The notes below the pieces were generated by a model. That model did no database searches, was not told where the DNA came from, and worked only from the letters and a program-made list of their open reading frames with translations. The translations under genes and the position numbers were made by a program. 64,000 nucleotides of DNA. It comes from Asterias amurensis. Its lineage: Eukaryota; Echinodermata; Asteroidea; Forcipulatida; Asteriidae. Positions 33,345 through 43,655 of the stretch are shown here, one piece after another; the stretch's first letter is position 1, and each line of letters starts with the position of its first letter. The DNA lies in NCBI RefSeq assembly GCF_032118995.1, contig NC_092661.1:14243506-14307505 (forward strand), given 5' to 3'.

Positions 33345-33448
33345 AGCATGCAAATCAGAGAAATTGCGTCACGCAACACGTGATCGCGCCTGCGCCTTGG
33401 ACCTGGGTGTTTTTTACAAGATGGCGTCGTCGTGCATGAATTAAAAAG
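33345..33448 (+). promoter_or_regulatory. Promoter-like block with putative non-coding first exon
   Basis: A dense run of motifs within ~100 bp of otherwise AT-rich DNA: ATGCAAAT (33348), the palindrome TTGCGTCACGCAA (33364), the E-box CACGTG (33377), an NRF1-like GCGCCTGCGCC (33386), and a YY1-like CAAGATGGCG (33417). A donor AAAAAG|GTAAGA follows at 33448. The ATG in the YY1-like site opens only a seven-codon frame, so the first exon would be 5' UTR or non-coding. Which transcript it drives is unknown. Confidence 0.45.
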
Positions 33449-35097
33449 GTAAGAAAAGAATTTGCAAATACAAATTTATTGATAATTTAGTAGTCAATAC
33501 CTCGAGGGGGGATATTAAACTTAATCATTTGCAATTCAAGCTGTTCCCAGTCCATATTTTGGCGGTAAGTTGGCTATGAAAACCGAAAATTTACCATTTG
33601 AAAAAACCACCCGCTCGAGCATGGCCTAAATATTTTGACAAAAGCGCGCAATGATTGTAATTGTCGATAAAACTGAAAAGGCGGCTGAGTCGGCTGTGGT
33701 GAACACAATATTTGAAAACTTTCCGAATCCTGCGAACACTTTTTCACTCATTTTTTACACGGAGGAATATCTCTTAGATGAATTAATCAATCATAATGCT
33801 TAGTAAACTATAATTTCGTAACAAAATGACAAAGTGGTGGCAGGATATGGACATGTTCCCAAAATTAATGACCCCTCGTTGAAGTTGTACCCACAATCCA
33901 CCACTGCCAATAAAAGGTAATTACTTTTGTGAGGAGGACGCTGGCTATTTTAGTATTAGTTTTGCTGAACTTCTATTTGGACAATAGAGTGGAATGACAG
34001 TGTGGATTGGAGATGGGTGCTGGAATTGTTTGTTGCAACTGGGATTGGTGATTGGGGACATGGGGGAGGGGCTAGGAATCAAAATTTAATAAACTCTACA
34101 CTGCGGGTGCGCAAAAATAGTGTAGCTTGTTTATGGCGTTGCGAGATATTGACATTTCCTAATCTGGCTCCACTCAAAAGTTTTTTTTACAATATTGTTG
34201 CTTCGCCCTCTTCTTTAATAAGCCTTTTGAAAATTGGGCAAATTATCCCTCATTTTCTCACACATCAAAAAGATTCAGAGCATGGTCGTGACTAAGGAGG
34301 ACACTTTTGAACTTTTGTGATAATTATATCGGGTCACCTGTTTTAATTAATACCGCCCTCTCTTGACTTCTAATTGAAAAAATACTGCCATTTATTGAAA
34401 TAAGGTTCAAAAAGATCATGGTCCCCATCTGAATCCCTGAAGAAATAAGGTCTTTATCAACATTTTTGGGGCAAATTTTTTACTAATTTCCCTAAACCTA
34501 TGCTCAGGCCTCGGAATAACCAGCGGCACTGATGGCCATTACTGGTGGTGCCCTGTGCCATTGTCGTGATGCCCTCGAAAATAACGACAATTCACAGCCA
34601 TATAGTGCCGTGCCCTTTTTATCCAAATGGCGTCGGTGGCCCTTTTGTAAAATTGTTGGATGCCACTAAATGTCCGCTTGTATGTTTACACTTTTACGGT
34701 CGGGATAATTATCGAAAAAATTCACTAGAAAGCTGCGCAAAACACAGACCTACCACTCCTATATCTGCGATCACAATTTATACAACAATGGAATAGAACA
34801 ATGCAATAGAATGAAAACAAACGTCCTCTATTGGCAAAATATCACAGTGCACCACGCGATAACACCTTGACCTGAGAATGCACAAGTCTGTGCATGCTTG
34901 GAAAATGGGTTTTCCCCCGAATTGCAATAACCACCATCGCTGGTGTGCACGCTTACACCGTACAACAGCATAGTCTTCGCTGGTACGCCATAAAAGCTGC
35001 CGACAGCTTGGGCTGCAAAGGACAGTTTTTCGGAAATGTTAGCTTGTTTATGAAAAAGCACATTTGCAGATCTGCTAAGCAGATACCATTTTTTTTT
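33449..35097. other. Spacer, no gene recognised
   Basis: The frames at 34002, 34545, 34828 and 34894 overlap or lack domains. If the upstream promoter-like block is real, this could be intron. Confidence 0.45.
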
Positions 35098-35283
35098 CAA
35101 GCAGATTTCCAAATACCGATTTCCAATTTCTGCTTAGCAGATTTCCAATTCCCGCTATGCAGATTTACAATTTCTGCTTTGCAGATTTACGATTTCTGCC
35201 TAGCAGGTTTCCAATTTATGCTTAGAAGATTTCCAAAATCTGCTTAGCAGATTCGGATTTCCGCTTAACAGGTTTCAAACTAA
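35098..35283. repeat. 22-bp tandem repeat, ~8 copies
   Basis: The unit is about TGCTTAGCAGATTTCCAATT plus TC, with many substitutions. TGCTTAGCAG is the same heptad-like core found at the ends of palindromic family C, fragments of which follow at ~35287. Confidence 0.85.
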
Positions 35284-36484
35284 GCAGGGCCAAATTTCAT
35301 AGAGCTGCTTGACGCTAAGCAAGTTTTTCTTCTTAACGTTCTTAACGTAGCAAAAAATAATTACAATTAAGCCGACACCTAAAACTTGACTAGGTGGAAA
35401 CTGTGACCGCCGCTTGTATTTCAATTACTCGCTATGAGTCCATGTGTTTTTCTCTGATCATTTTACTAATCCGCTCAAGTAAAGGGTGTTTTGTCAAGTA
35501 AAAGGTTATTGTAGAGATTTGAGCAAACGCTCATGCCTGATCTTTTACTTATCAAACTTTGCTAATGCTGGACCGTTAACCTGGCCCTGTGTCTTGTAAA
35601 ATTACATAAATGCTACAGGACAATAGTAAAAGGTCGCTTTTATTTACATGTCAATAAGAAAATCCTTCAAGCAATTGTTTTTACTTACTAGTTCAACCAA
35701 TCACTAGCAAGTAAATGCTTACTTTTATTTATAAGGATTTAAGTAAGAGGCAAGTAAAAGCAACTTCTAGTTTCTATTTTTATGGCTCAATATCTCTTCT
35801 GGTAGCGCAGCGTCAACCAGTTATTGGGACTTTGAAGGTTCTGTTCATTGGCTAAAAATGTAGTCAAAGACATAAAAAAAAAAAAATGTTATGTTGGCTT
35901 TACAGGCCCCCCAAAATAGTGTTAGGTCGGCACCCCGCTAGGATATAAAAATCCTTTACACAAATATTTCGAAATGTGGTTGTGGTTGTTATACGCCTCT
36001 CTCAATATTTATGCATGGCGTCATAATTCTAATCCAAAATGAAGCTATTTCGCACGTCCGCCACTACTTGCGGTGGCTGTACCCACCACGTTTTGGGTTA
36101 GACGACGTACCTTATGCATCTAGAAACTATAAGGCTGCCCCGTGATCCTTATAGGGGTCTAATATGTTGGGCCTCCCTAACGTTACACGTTTTTCAAATC
36201 AGCGTTGATAGGTGAAACTGACCGTTAGCCAGCAATAAGTCTGAGAAGAACTGAAATAAACTCGAACAGAACACAACGGAATCAGGAACAGAAAATGACT
36301 TGGAAATACAGGCACCCAGGTATATGTATACAAAATAGGGGCTGCCACACCTTAAACGAAACTTCTTAGATGCCTGCAGGCGATTGGCCGTGGCCACTGA
36401 ACTTTGACTTTATGCAAACAAGGATAAACTGATAAACGTAGGAGAAACGTATAAATTACAAACAACAATATAAACACATCACCG
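35284..36484. other. Spacer, nothing coding
   Basis: Starts with a family C end (GGGCCAAATTTCATAGAGC). A run of 14 or so A at ~35874-35887. No gene recognised. Confidence 0.5.
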
Positions 36485-36800
36485 GTGGGAGATGACAATT
36501 ATTATTATTTATTTGGCAGTTCACATAAAATACAAAATTACAAATAATTGGTACAAAAATGTTACAACTCTTAAAAACATTAAATATATAAATATATACA
36601 TCTGGAATGGAAAAACAGTAAAAAGGGGGATACATCAAGATATAAAAAAGGGGCAGGCAGCAAAAGAGTAAACAAAGTACTACACGACTGAGGACAACAA
36701 AAGACATCAACACTATCCAGGTTTGCCAGGACTGACAAAAGTGCCTGCACTGTCACCAAGAGGTGTGTCAGTCCAACCTGGAAGGACAAGAGACAAAAGG
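36485..36800 (-). mobile_element. Possible LINE-type 3' end (antisense)
   Basis: Read on the minus strand, TGAACTGCCAAATAAATAAT and an AAT-repeat tail look like the 3' terminus of a LINE or a polyadenylated transcript. No reverse-transcriptase frame is visible. A cellular 3' UTR is an equal possibility. Confidence 0.25.
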
Positions 36801-37290
36801 ATAAATAATTACACATACCAAACGGGTTAACAAACAAACAAACAAACAAAAAAAACGAAAGGAAAAACAAGTCAAACAGGCAATCAAACACCCAAAGCAC
36901 AAAGTTACAAATAAACATGCAAACACCCCAAACTACAAAGACAAAATGAAGCATGGACGCAATACAACAAGAAAAAACTGACAAGATAAAAACATTTACT
37001 TACAATCCATAAGGGATAACAGAACACTTTATACCTGATCTTGCTCAGATGTCAACTTTGTCCTCTTAAAAAAATCAAAGGCATAATACTCGGCTGGGAT
37101 TCAAACCCTTGATAATTCTTAATGGGTGCTTTGTTTTCACCTCCCTGTATTTCTTCTTTACATGTATGTGCGACAGCCACCCCCTATACACACAATGCTC
37201 CCAGAGTACCAGGAATGTCAGATATTATTTCCTGTTCATTCCAAGTATACAACCCGATTATCTAGAATATTGTTTCTCTTGTCATTTCAG

Positions 37291-37653
37291 ATGGAATCAC
37301 TGTGTGATGGAGAGGCAACAAAGATCACATGGAGATGTGGATGCTATTGGACTTGGATACCACAGGGCAAATCTGCATCTTCTAAAATACTGCTCAACAC
37401 TTCTTGTTACATTTGCAGTTGGGACTAAGTTGAGCAGGGGTGTTGGTGCGCATATGCTTACGCAAACCATGGAACATATGGGTGCATGTCCCAGCTAAAG
37501 GACAAAGCAATAATGGTTAGGTATCTTGTTGAAGGACACGAGTGGATCGAAACGGGGACCAGAACCTGTGCTGATACAGAGCCTGAGCCAACAACTGAGG
37601 ACTCATCGAGATGACTGGAATGAAGATTGCAAGGATGTGAACGCTGTCAACAG
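37291..37653 (+). ncRNA. Putative non-coding exon A
   Basis: Bounded by a strong acceptor (TTTCTCTTGTCATTTCAG) and donor (CAG|GTGAGT). More GC-rich than its surroundings. No frame spans it, and the small frames have no domain. Grouped with the segments at 38668, 39617 and 40044 because all have good splice sites on the same strand. Function unknown. Confidence 0.35.
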
Positions 37654-38436
37654 GTGAGTTTTCCTAAAATACCTTTGATACCTCAATGGACCAATCCATG
37701 ATGCCCCACCTACCAGAGCAATGGCTATTTCAGCATTGCCCTAGTATAAGCACCTTGCTTTGCCCAAGAGGCACCAATTCAATAGACTGCTGTAAATTGA
37801 CCTCAAGAGGGTAGTAGGAGCTTTTGCAGGATTCTAGACATCAGAGCACATTGACTAGCAGCTAAAACGTGTATTGAGGCTAGTGTTTTTTCCAAAAAAC
37901 ATGTACAGCAATGTTTTTTTTTTTCTAAAATCCATCCTTTGGTTACTGTCCCAATCCAAAAAATTCGAAAATTGTAAAAATCTTGGAAAAATTCAAATTA
38001 GTTAAAAGCTGTGCTTATTCTTGACGTTAACACACATAAGTTTGAACAAGCTGCTACAAATCGTGTGAAACTCTGACAGCAACCTGGCGACACCCTGCAA
38101 CATCTCTGTAAAATCCATGTGACATACATTGTGCACCCTCTATTTTTGCGCTTCGTAGCGAAGCACTAACTACTAGACTTTAAAATTAAAGTTCAGTTTG
38201 TTAATGCAGTCAATTCAGTTTATTGGCGTAAATACTCAATTTTATTGGTCACACAAAATTTTATGTACAAGAATAGTCAAGAACAGGGTGCTATTTCAGG
38301 GGATATCACAGACTTGAACAAGACTTGGTTGCAATGATGGAACTTGCCCAGATTATTACTCCCTAGACAGTTATGGTCCTGATCTCAAATGCAACAAATG
38401 TACACTTTTTTAAATACATTAGCCTTAGAGTACAAT

Positions 38437-38600
38437 TCAATTCAATTCAATAACACGTTTATTCCATAATCTTGTTGAAAAAAAAAAACAATGGTGAGAA
38501 TTAAATAGTACATAGAAATTTAACAAATCTAAAGTGCATTAAATTATACAAAAAACAATATCATCTAAAAACAAAAACCTTTTCATTTTTGGTTTGTTTC
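38437..38600 (-). mobile_element. Possible retroelement 3' tail (antisense)
   Basis: On the minus strand GGAATAAACGTGTTATTGAA is followed by a (TTGAA)n run, typical of non-LTR element ends. The body is not recognisable. Confidence 0.3.
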
Positions 38601-38667
38601 TTGTATCGAAGTACTGTTCATACACATTTTTATTGATAAGTACCTGTTTTGATTGTTTTGATTGCAG

Positions 38668-38831
38668 TGAGCCTAATGGGACCTCTTCACTACCTTTTGA
38701 TGTCACAGTAGCCTGGATATTCAGCCTAGGGTAATAATTGTCCAGAAAACCCGGAGAGTGATCTCGTTCAGCATCAGACTGTACGCCCTGTACAGTGTCA
38801 TTAAAGACCTCTTCAGCCTAAATCTCAATAG
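38668..38831 (+). ncRNA. Putative non-coding exon B
   Basis: Acceptor TTTTGATTGCAG, donor AATAG|GTGAGT, 164 nt. Stops in all three frames, so not coding; compatible with a lncRNA or UTR. Confidence 0.35.
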
Positions 38832-39616
38832 GTGAGTTTTGATTGTTTAGTTTTCTCCATAGCGATAACCATCGGGGATCTAGAAGTGCAAGTTTGATAA
38901 GGGAATTTCATTTGAGGGTACTACATTTATTGGTATCAAACAGGATTTTCAAGTGAAAGATGTCCATTTAATCCTATGGTTGTACTTGTAAGTTCAGATC
39001 ACCATAACACAAATCAATGTTAATGGTGTTCAGTAGAATAAGGTATTGCTAATGAAACCCAACCAAGTTATTGCATTCTAGGAAACCAATTAACCTTTGA
39101 TTGGTCACTGACGACCTTGAAACTTTGTTAAGCATTTTAGGGGAATGGTTTGAAGATTCCAAGCGTTGCAATCCACACGAACCAAAAATGCTACCAATCA
39201 TTATCTTTTCGTAGTAGTTGACATACTTTTTGTATTCCATGTTTGGTGTTTTGCTCATATAGTTGAATCTAGACCAATTTGAATGGTGTGCAAGGGGCGA
39301 GCGGGTTCAACCAAATTATTCATGTTTAGATATGGGGCCATCAGTGCTGAAGTGCAATCTGGGGGAATTTATACTGGGCAGCACAGTTTATTTTGGTCAG
39401 AGTGCTGGGCAAACTGTGTTAGTTCTGGGCAGGCCTGCCCAAGACTGCCTGACACCGCCCGGCACCGCCCACCGTGGCTACGTTATTGGTGATAAAACCC
39501 AAATCAGCCTACAACTATGAAATTCACTGATCTTTCAATGACTTGTAAGTCCATCTCTGAAAGAGAGGATCAAAATGTGTTCTATTTTATGTCAAATAAC
39601 TTGATTATTATTACAG

Positions 39617-39636
39617 CCATCTTTCTACCGTAATGG
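39617..39636 (+). ncRNA. Putative micro-exon C (20 nt)
   Basis: TTATTATTACAG acceptor and ATGG|GTGAGT donor. So short that chance pairing of splice motifs is quite possible. Confidence 0.15.
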
Positions 39637-40043
39637 GTGAGTTTATTTACAAGTAAGAGTATACATTGTCCAGTGTTATAGTGAACAAATTATTATCAGT
39701 CGAAATATTGTACGTGCAGTTCTAGCAGTTTAATACCTTGGTGACTCCACATTCCATTATCGTTCGGTTGATAGGCATCGGCCGAATAATGTGTCTACTG
39801 ATTTGAAGGAGGGTCTAAATAAGTCTTGAGTCTGCTGCTTAGTTACACTAAGTCATAGCACTTCTTACAAAAGAATATAATAAAGCTGGAGCTCAGTATA
39901 CATGATAATTCAATGGGAATGTCTTAGTAAGTTGATCCAAGTTGAGGCAGACCATTTAAAGGTATGCAAATAAAACATGATAAAGGCATCTCTAAAAATT
40001 CAACTATCTAAACATTATTGCCTTTTGCTGCGTATGTTTCCAG

Positions 40044-40065
40044 TACTGAGCCCACTGAGAATACA
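40044..40065 (+). ncRNA. Putative micro-exon D (22 nt)
   Basis: TGTTTCCAG acceptor and ATACA|GTGAGT donor. Same caution as for the 20-nt segment. Confidence 0.15.
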
Positions 40066-41484
40066 GTGAGTTTGGTATGGCTTTTGTTCACATGGAAATT
40101 GAGGATGGATTTAACATTCTGTGCTCACCTTGTACCAAGTTCTCAATAGAGAAATTCAGTCTGTTTTTGTCAGCAACAGTTGACTTTTAAAAGCCATGTG
40201 ATTTTATGCATAGAAGCGATAAATAAACACAAAATGCAGGATTGGTTTAAAATCTGGGGAGGGAAATTCTAGAGGTTGGATCTTCCTATTTTTTATTAAT
40301 TTTTCCCTTTTTTGTTTGGGGGGGGGGGGTTCACAAGACCACAGAGCTTGTGGTTCAAAATGTGCACCAGAATTCTTGCACCAGAATTTGTTGTACAAGG
40401 CCATATTCAAAATAAGAGTATGCTTCGCTTAACTGTTTTTACTTGAACAAACTCCAAGACCTTTCTTTAGGCCTATGGGAAAGGAAGTTTACTCCATTAT
40501 ATCATAACTAATACAAAAGAACTTTCTTCAAGACATTACTTAGTGAGATATTTTGTTATCAATATTCAACTAAAATACACAAGTTATACTGCTGGACTTA
40601 AATAGTGTTTCAAGCTGCTGGACTTGTCCGGGTCAAACAGTTACTGGCCCCACATTAAAACTACTGGTCTTCTCTTTGGCCTGTAGTCTAGTGTAAAATT
40701 TGAGTCCTTGAATTAGTAAGTTTCATCCAAATCAGTAACAATCGGCTTGAAAAGGTTTTTATTCAGAGAATAGCATTTGTTGCATCTGACAATTAAAAGT
40801 TGCTTATTTTTATTTCAGCATAAGCATTTAAAGACACTTCTCTTTGTGTTTTTTGTTAGAATGTGATCAAACATTAATTTTTACATGTCATCACAATTTG
40901 CACAATTAGGCAACTATTTAAAAAAGTCATGAGTTTGCAGAGCTCTCCACAGGTGGTTTTTCCGGTCATCCAAATTTCTCGTCCTTACAAAAATACAAAA
41001 TTGTAGCACCTGGACAAAATCGTTGAGCGCCTTGGCAATACTGCGAACGCCCGTAAAAAAATATTGAAAAACACTTACATGTGTTATGCAGAACACAAGC
41101 CATTGTTTCAATGCGCCTTAAAATCACATTCTAGAAATAATCAGAGATCATTCTTTGGTAAAAGAAATTGGCCCAGCGGCTGCTACCAAGAAGTCAGCTA
41201 TTTTGTATTGCCAATGTGTCCTTATTTTTTTTCTATGTTGGAAGGCATTTTTAAACCTTGTGTCCAAGACTTAATAATTGAGTCGACCCTGCGCTTTCAT
41301 GAGAGATATTTTTATATTGATGTGGAAATGAACTGCGTGCAGTAAAAGGCAAGACTGCCGAGCGGAGAGCAGGATTAAGAGAAATACCCGGGTGCAAATT
41401 CAAAACTTTCATTCACAGTAGAAACATTCGCGTAATCGTGTACAAAGTGGGATTTTTGTTTGGTGTTGTTCGTGCAGTAAAGGT
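40066..41484. other. Spacer with a poly-G run
   Basis: No gene recognised. A run of 12 G at ~40318-40329. Confidence 0.5.
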
Positions 41485-41578
41485 TTGCGCAATTTTTGTT
41501 TGCACAATCAGTCGATCTTGTAGGACAGGTTTGTGCAATTGGATTATTGGCAGGAATAGTTTGCACAATTTGCTGTAA
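41485..41578. promoter_or_regulatory. Cluster of four C/EBP-like sites
   Basis: TTGCGCAA (41485), TTGCACAA (41500), TTGTGCAA (41531) and TTGCACAA (41571) all fit the C/EBP-type consensus TTRCNNAA on one strand or the other. They could instead be remnants of a short repeat, since flanks (GGTTTG, AGTTTG) are alike. Confidence 0.4.
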
Positions 41579-41699
41579 GTGCAGGAATGATAAATTTGTC
41601 TGTAACCCTCTATTGACATTAAAATTTTCCCAAAGTTTCAAGTGAGAAAATATTTTAGTTTTGTGTTACACTAAGTACCACAAGGAAATTATAACCAAA

Positions 41700-41890
41700 A
41701 TACAGTTTTGCATTTTCATGACCGGCCACATTTTGATTTGCCAGTTTTTACGATAATATACATAGTGAGGTGCACTAAGAGACATTTTTTATAAACTAGA
41801 TCAATTGAAGTTTTCATGACTAGACATTATTAATTTGTACACAATGCGCTGCACACAGACCTCGATCGCACAGTTTTCATGAAGAGACAC
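41700..41890 (-). repeat. Dispersed repeat with GTGCAGCGCATTGTG core
   Basis: The minus strand reads CATGAAAACTGTGCGATC, GTCTGTGTGCAGCGCATTGT and GTACAAATTAA, matching in order the segment at ~14085-14290; a weaker copy lies at ~54310. Confidence 0.6.
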
Positions 41891-42076
41891 TTGTAATACC
41901 TTGTTAATTATCAATTATATAAACTTACTACGATAAAAAATATCAACAGATTTGAATGTTCTTCACTTCATGCTTGGTAAGATGACAAAGTTTAAATGGC
42001 AAACAGTGTCTGGAAACAATGATTGAAAAACTCTTTCGTGCACAATTTATTTATTTTTGGGGTTGAACAAAGAATT

Positions 42077-42148
42077 GACTAGAGTGGGATTCGAACCAAC
42101 GACCTCCGGATTAATGTGCCGGCGCTCTACCAACTGAGCTATCTAGCC
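42077..42148 (-). pseudogene. tRNA-like unit (minus arm)
   Basis: 72 nt with cloverleaf spacing: TAGCTCAGTTGGTAGAGC (D arm, A box) and GGTTCGAATCC (B box). The anticodon position reads ATT, but base 33 is C instead of the near-universal U, one anticodon-stem pair and one T-stem pair are broken. It is probably a tRNA-derived repeat, not a working tRNA. Confidence 0.6.
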
Positions 42149-42168
42149 CTATATTGGCGCCAATATAG

Positions 42169-42240
42169 GGCTAGATAGCTCAGTTGGTAGAGCGCCGGCA
42201 CGTTAATCTGGAGGTCGTTGGTTCGAATCCCACTCTAGTC
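42169..42240 (+). pseudogene. tRNA-like unit (plus arm)
   Basis: Same 72-nt layout: acceptor GGCTAGA with TCTAGTC (one mismatch), D arm, anticodon arm CCGGC-ACGTTAA-TCTGG, variable AGGTC, T arm GTTGG-TTCGAAT-CCCAC. The anticodon position reads GTT (Asn type), again with C33. It differs from the other arm at two bases, both in the anticodon arm. Confidence 0.6.
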
Positions 42241-42529
42241 AATTCTTTGTTCAACCCCAAAAATCATTTACAAATTACCTAGTCAGTTTCCCTTGTGGTA
42301 CATATTGATATACAATTTATTTTAGTGATAAATTGATAGTGGACACATGAAACAGCTTATTTAAAAAAAAAAATTGCAAAAGGCGACTGCCCCAGTCCCA
42401 CAATATTATGCGATCACCATTTTTTACGAAGGGATGTTAAACTTTTTTCGGCCCATGAAAAAGTTAAGTTATGATTTTCTTTGAGCTTGTTTGGCTGCAA
42501 ACTTAAAACTGTAGAGGATGGTTTATGTC

Positions 42530-43048
42530 TTTGCTAGCTCAGGGCTGCATACGTACTCAGCAGGGAGGTATACTCCCCAGTACGCTCCCCAGGGAGCTGA
42601 GAAAGATCCAAAGAATGTCATGAGCCAAACCTTATGTAAATGTAGTGTTAAGTTTGCCTATCTAAAACCAAAATTTATTTGGGACAATCTAGAGACGCCC
42701 CTAATCTATTTGGTTTTGTGCCACTCTGGGGCGCCTGCCTGAAACAGGTGTCGGAGCATCGTATTCAATTTCTGGTGGTTAAATCATTAGAGTGTGGGTG
42801 CGATTCTCAATCATAGCACTCTTGTCCTTACTATAAATGCTTCTCTTCACCCAGGGGTATAGATAGGTATCTGCGAGGGTAAAGGTTGATATTGTGTATT
42901 AAAAAGCCACTAGCCCCATAGGTAAGCTCAGGATTGTATACTACCCAGGGAGCTAGGAAAGACTTAAAGGACGGTTATTGGCCGAATGACCAGGGCACTT
43001 ATGTAAAGCTCATTGAGATGCTATTGTGAAATGCTATTACGTAAGAAC
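42530..43048 (+). mobile_element. tRNA-derived SINE (second subfamily) with a preceding SINE tail fragment
   Basis: 42530-42644 resembles a SINE tail (TATACTCCCCAG, GGGAGCTGAGAAAG). From ~42645 a ~400-bp copy runs GTTAAGTTTGCCTATCT, GAAACAGGTGTCGGAGCAT, a weak B box (~42797), CTTCACCCAGGGGTATAG, GCCACTAGCCCCATAGG, and ends near AAGAACTAGTTATTG. The same sequence occurs inverted at 53553-53966. Confidence 0.85.
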
Positions 43049-43655
43049 TAGTTATTGTTTTTTGCAAAAACCAGTATTACCATGTTTTTTATTTGGTAAG
43101 TACTAGGTCCAAATCTTGACACCACACATTGTCTTCCATCTATCATCATTCTGACCCTCTGTAGTAGTAAACACACCAGTGGCATTTCTCAGATCACTTG
43201 TCCAACTGAGTTCATTTACATGGGATACAAATCACCTGATGCTGTCCCTTCTACTATACCCCAGCTGTACATGTACAGACCCATATTCTCTCTAGATCTT
43301 CTTTCTCATATTGGTCTGGCTGGAACTCAAGACCCATGGCACCCACAACAATTGCCGTGGTACCCTGTGCTTTTGCTGTGGTGCCCTCTGCATGGCTCCA
43401 ATACAAACATATAGTTTTCCAATAGAAGTGCCCCTTACAAGAGGAAGAATGCTCAGAGTTCAAGACTTGAGAGATAGTCTGTCATAATTTTAAAATGATA
43501 CGGCTGTTGATCCATCTGACACAATTGTGATTCATTTGACACCAATGTCAGAAAATTTTGCATCAGTTTTAGAGAAACTATCAACATGATCAAGTTGTCA
43601 GTGATTGACTGTAAGACAAATATTTTAGAACTTCTACATGAAATATGCAAAACTA
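43049..43655. other. Spacer, nothing coding
   Basis: No gene recognised; frames at 43220-43683 have no domain. Confidence 0.5.

Larger units (their letters stand above)
42053..42264. repeat. 212-bp near-perfect palindrome of two head-to-head tRNA-like units
   Basis: Arms of 106 bp with two mismatches meet at TTGGC|GCCAA (between 42158 and 42159), with no spacer. The outer ends are ATTTTTGGGG and CCCCAAAAAT. Each arm contains a complete tRNA-like unit with A and B boxes. Such length and identity imply a recent origin or ongoing arm-to-arm correction. Confidence 0.95.

Noticed and set aside
36580-36984. 134-aa Cys/Phe-rich minus-strand frame
   Set aside because: Low-complexity T-rich sequence on that strand, no recognisable fold.
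42077-42240. Working tRNA-Asn genes
   Set aside because: C33 in both units and broken stem pairs argue against function; the palindromic setting points to a repeat.
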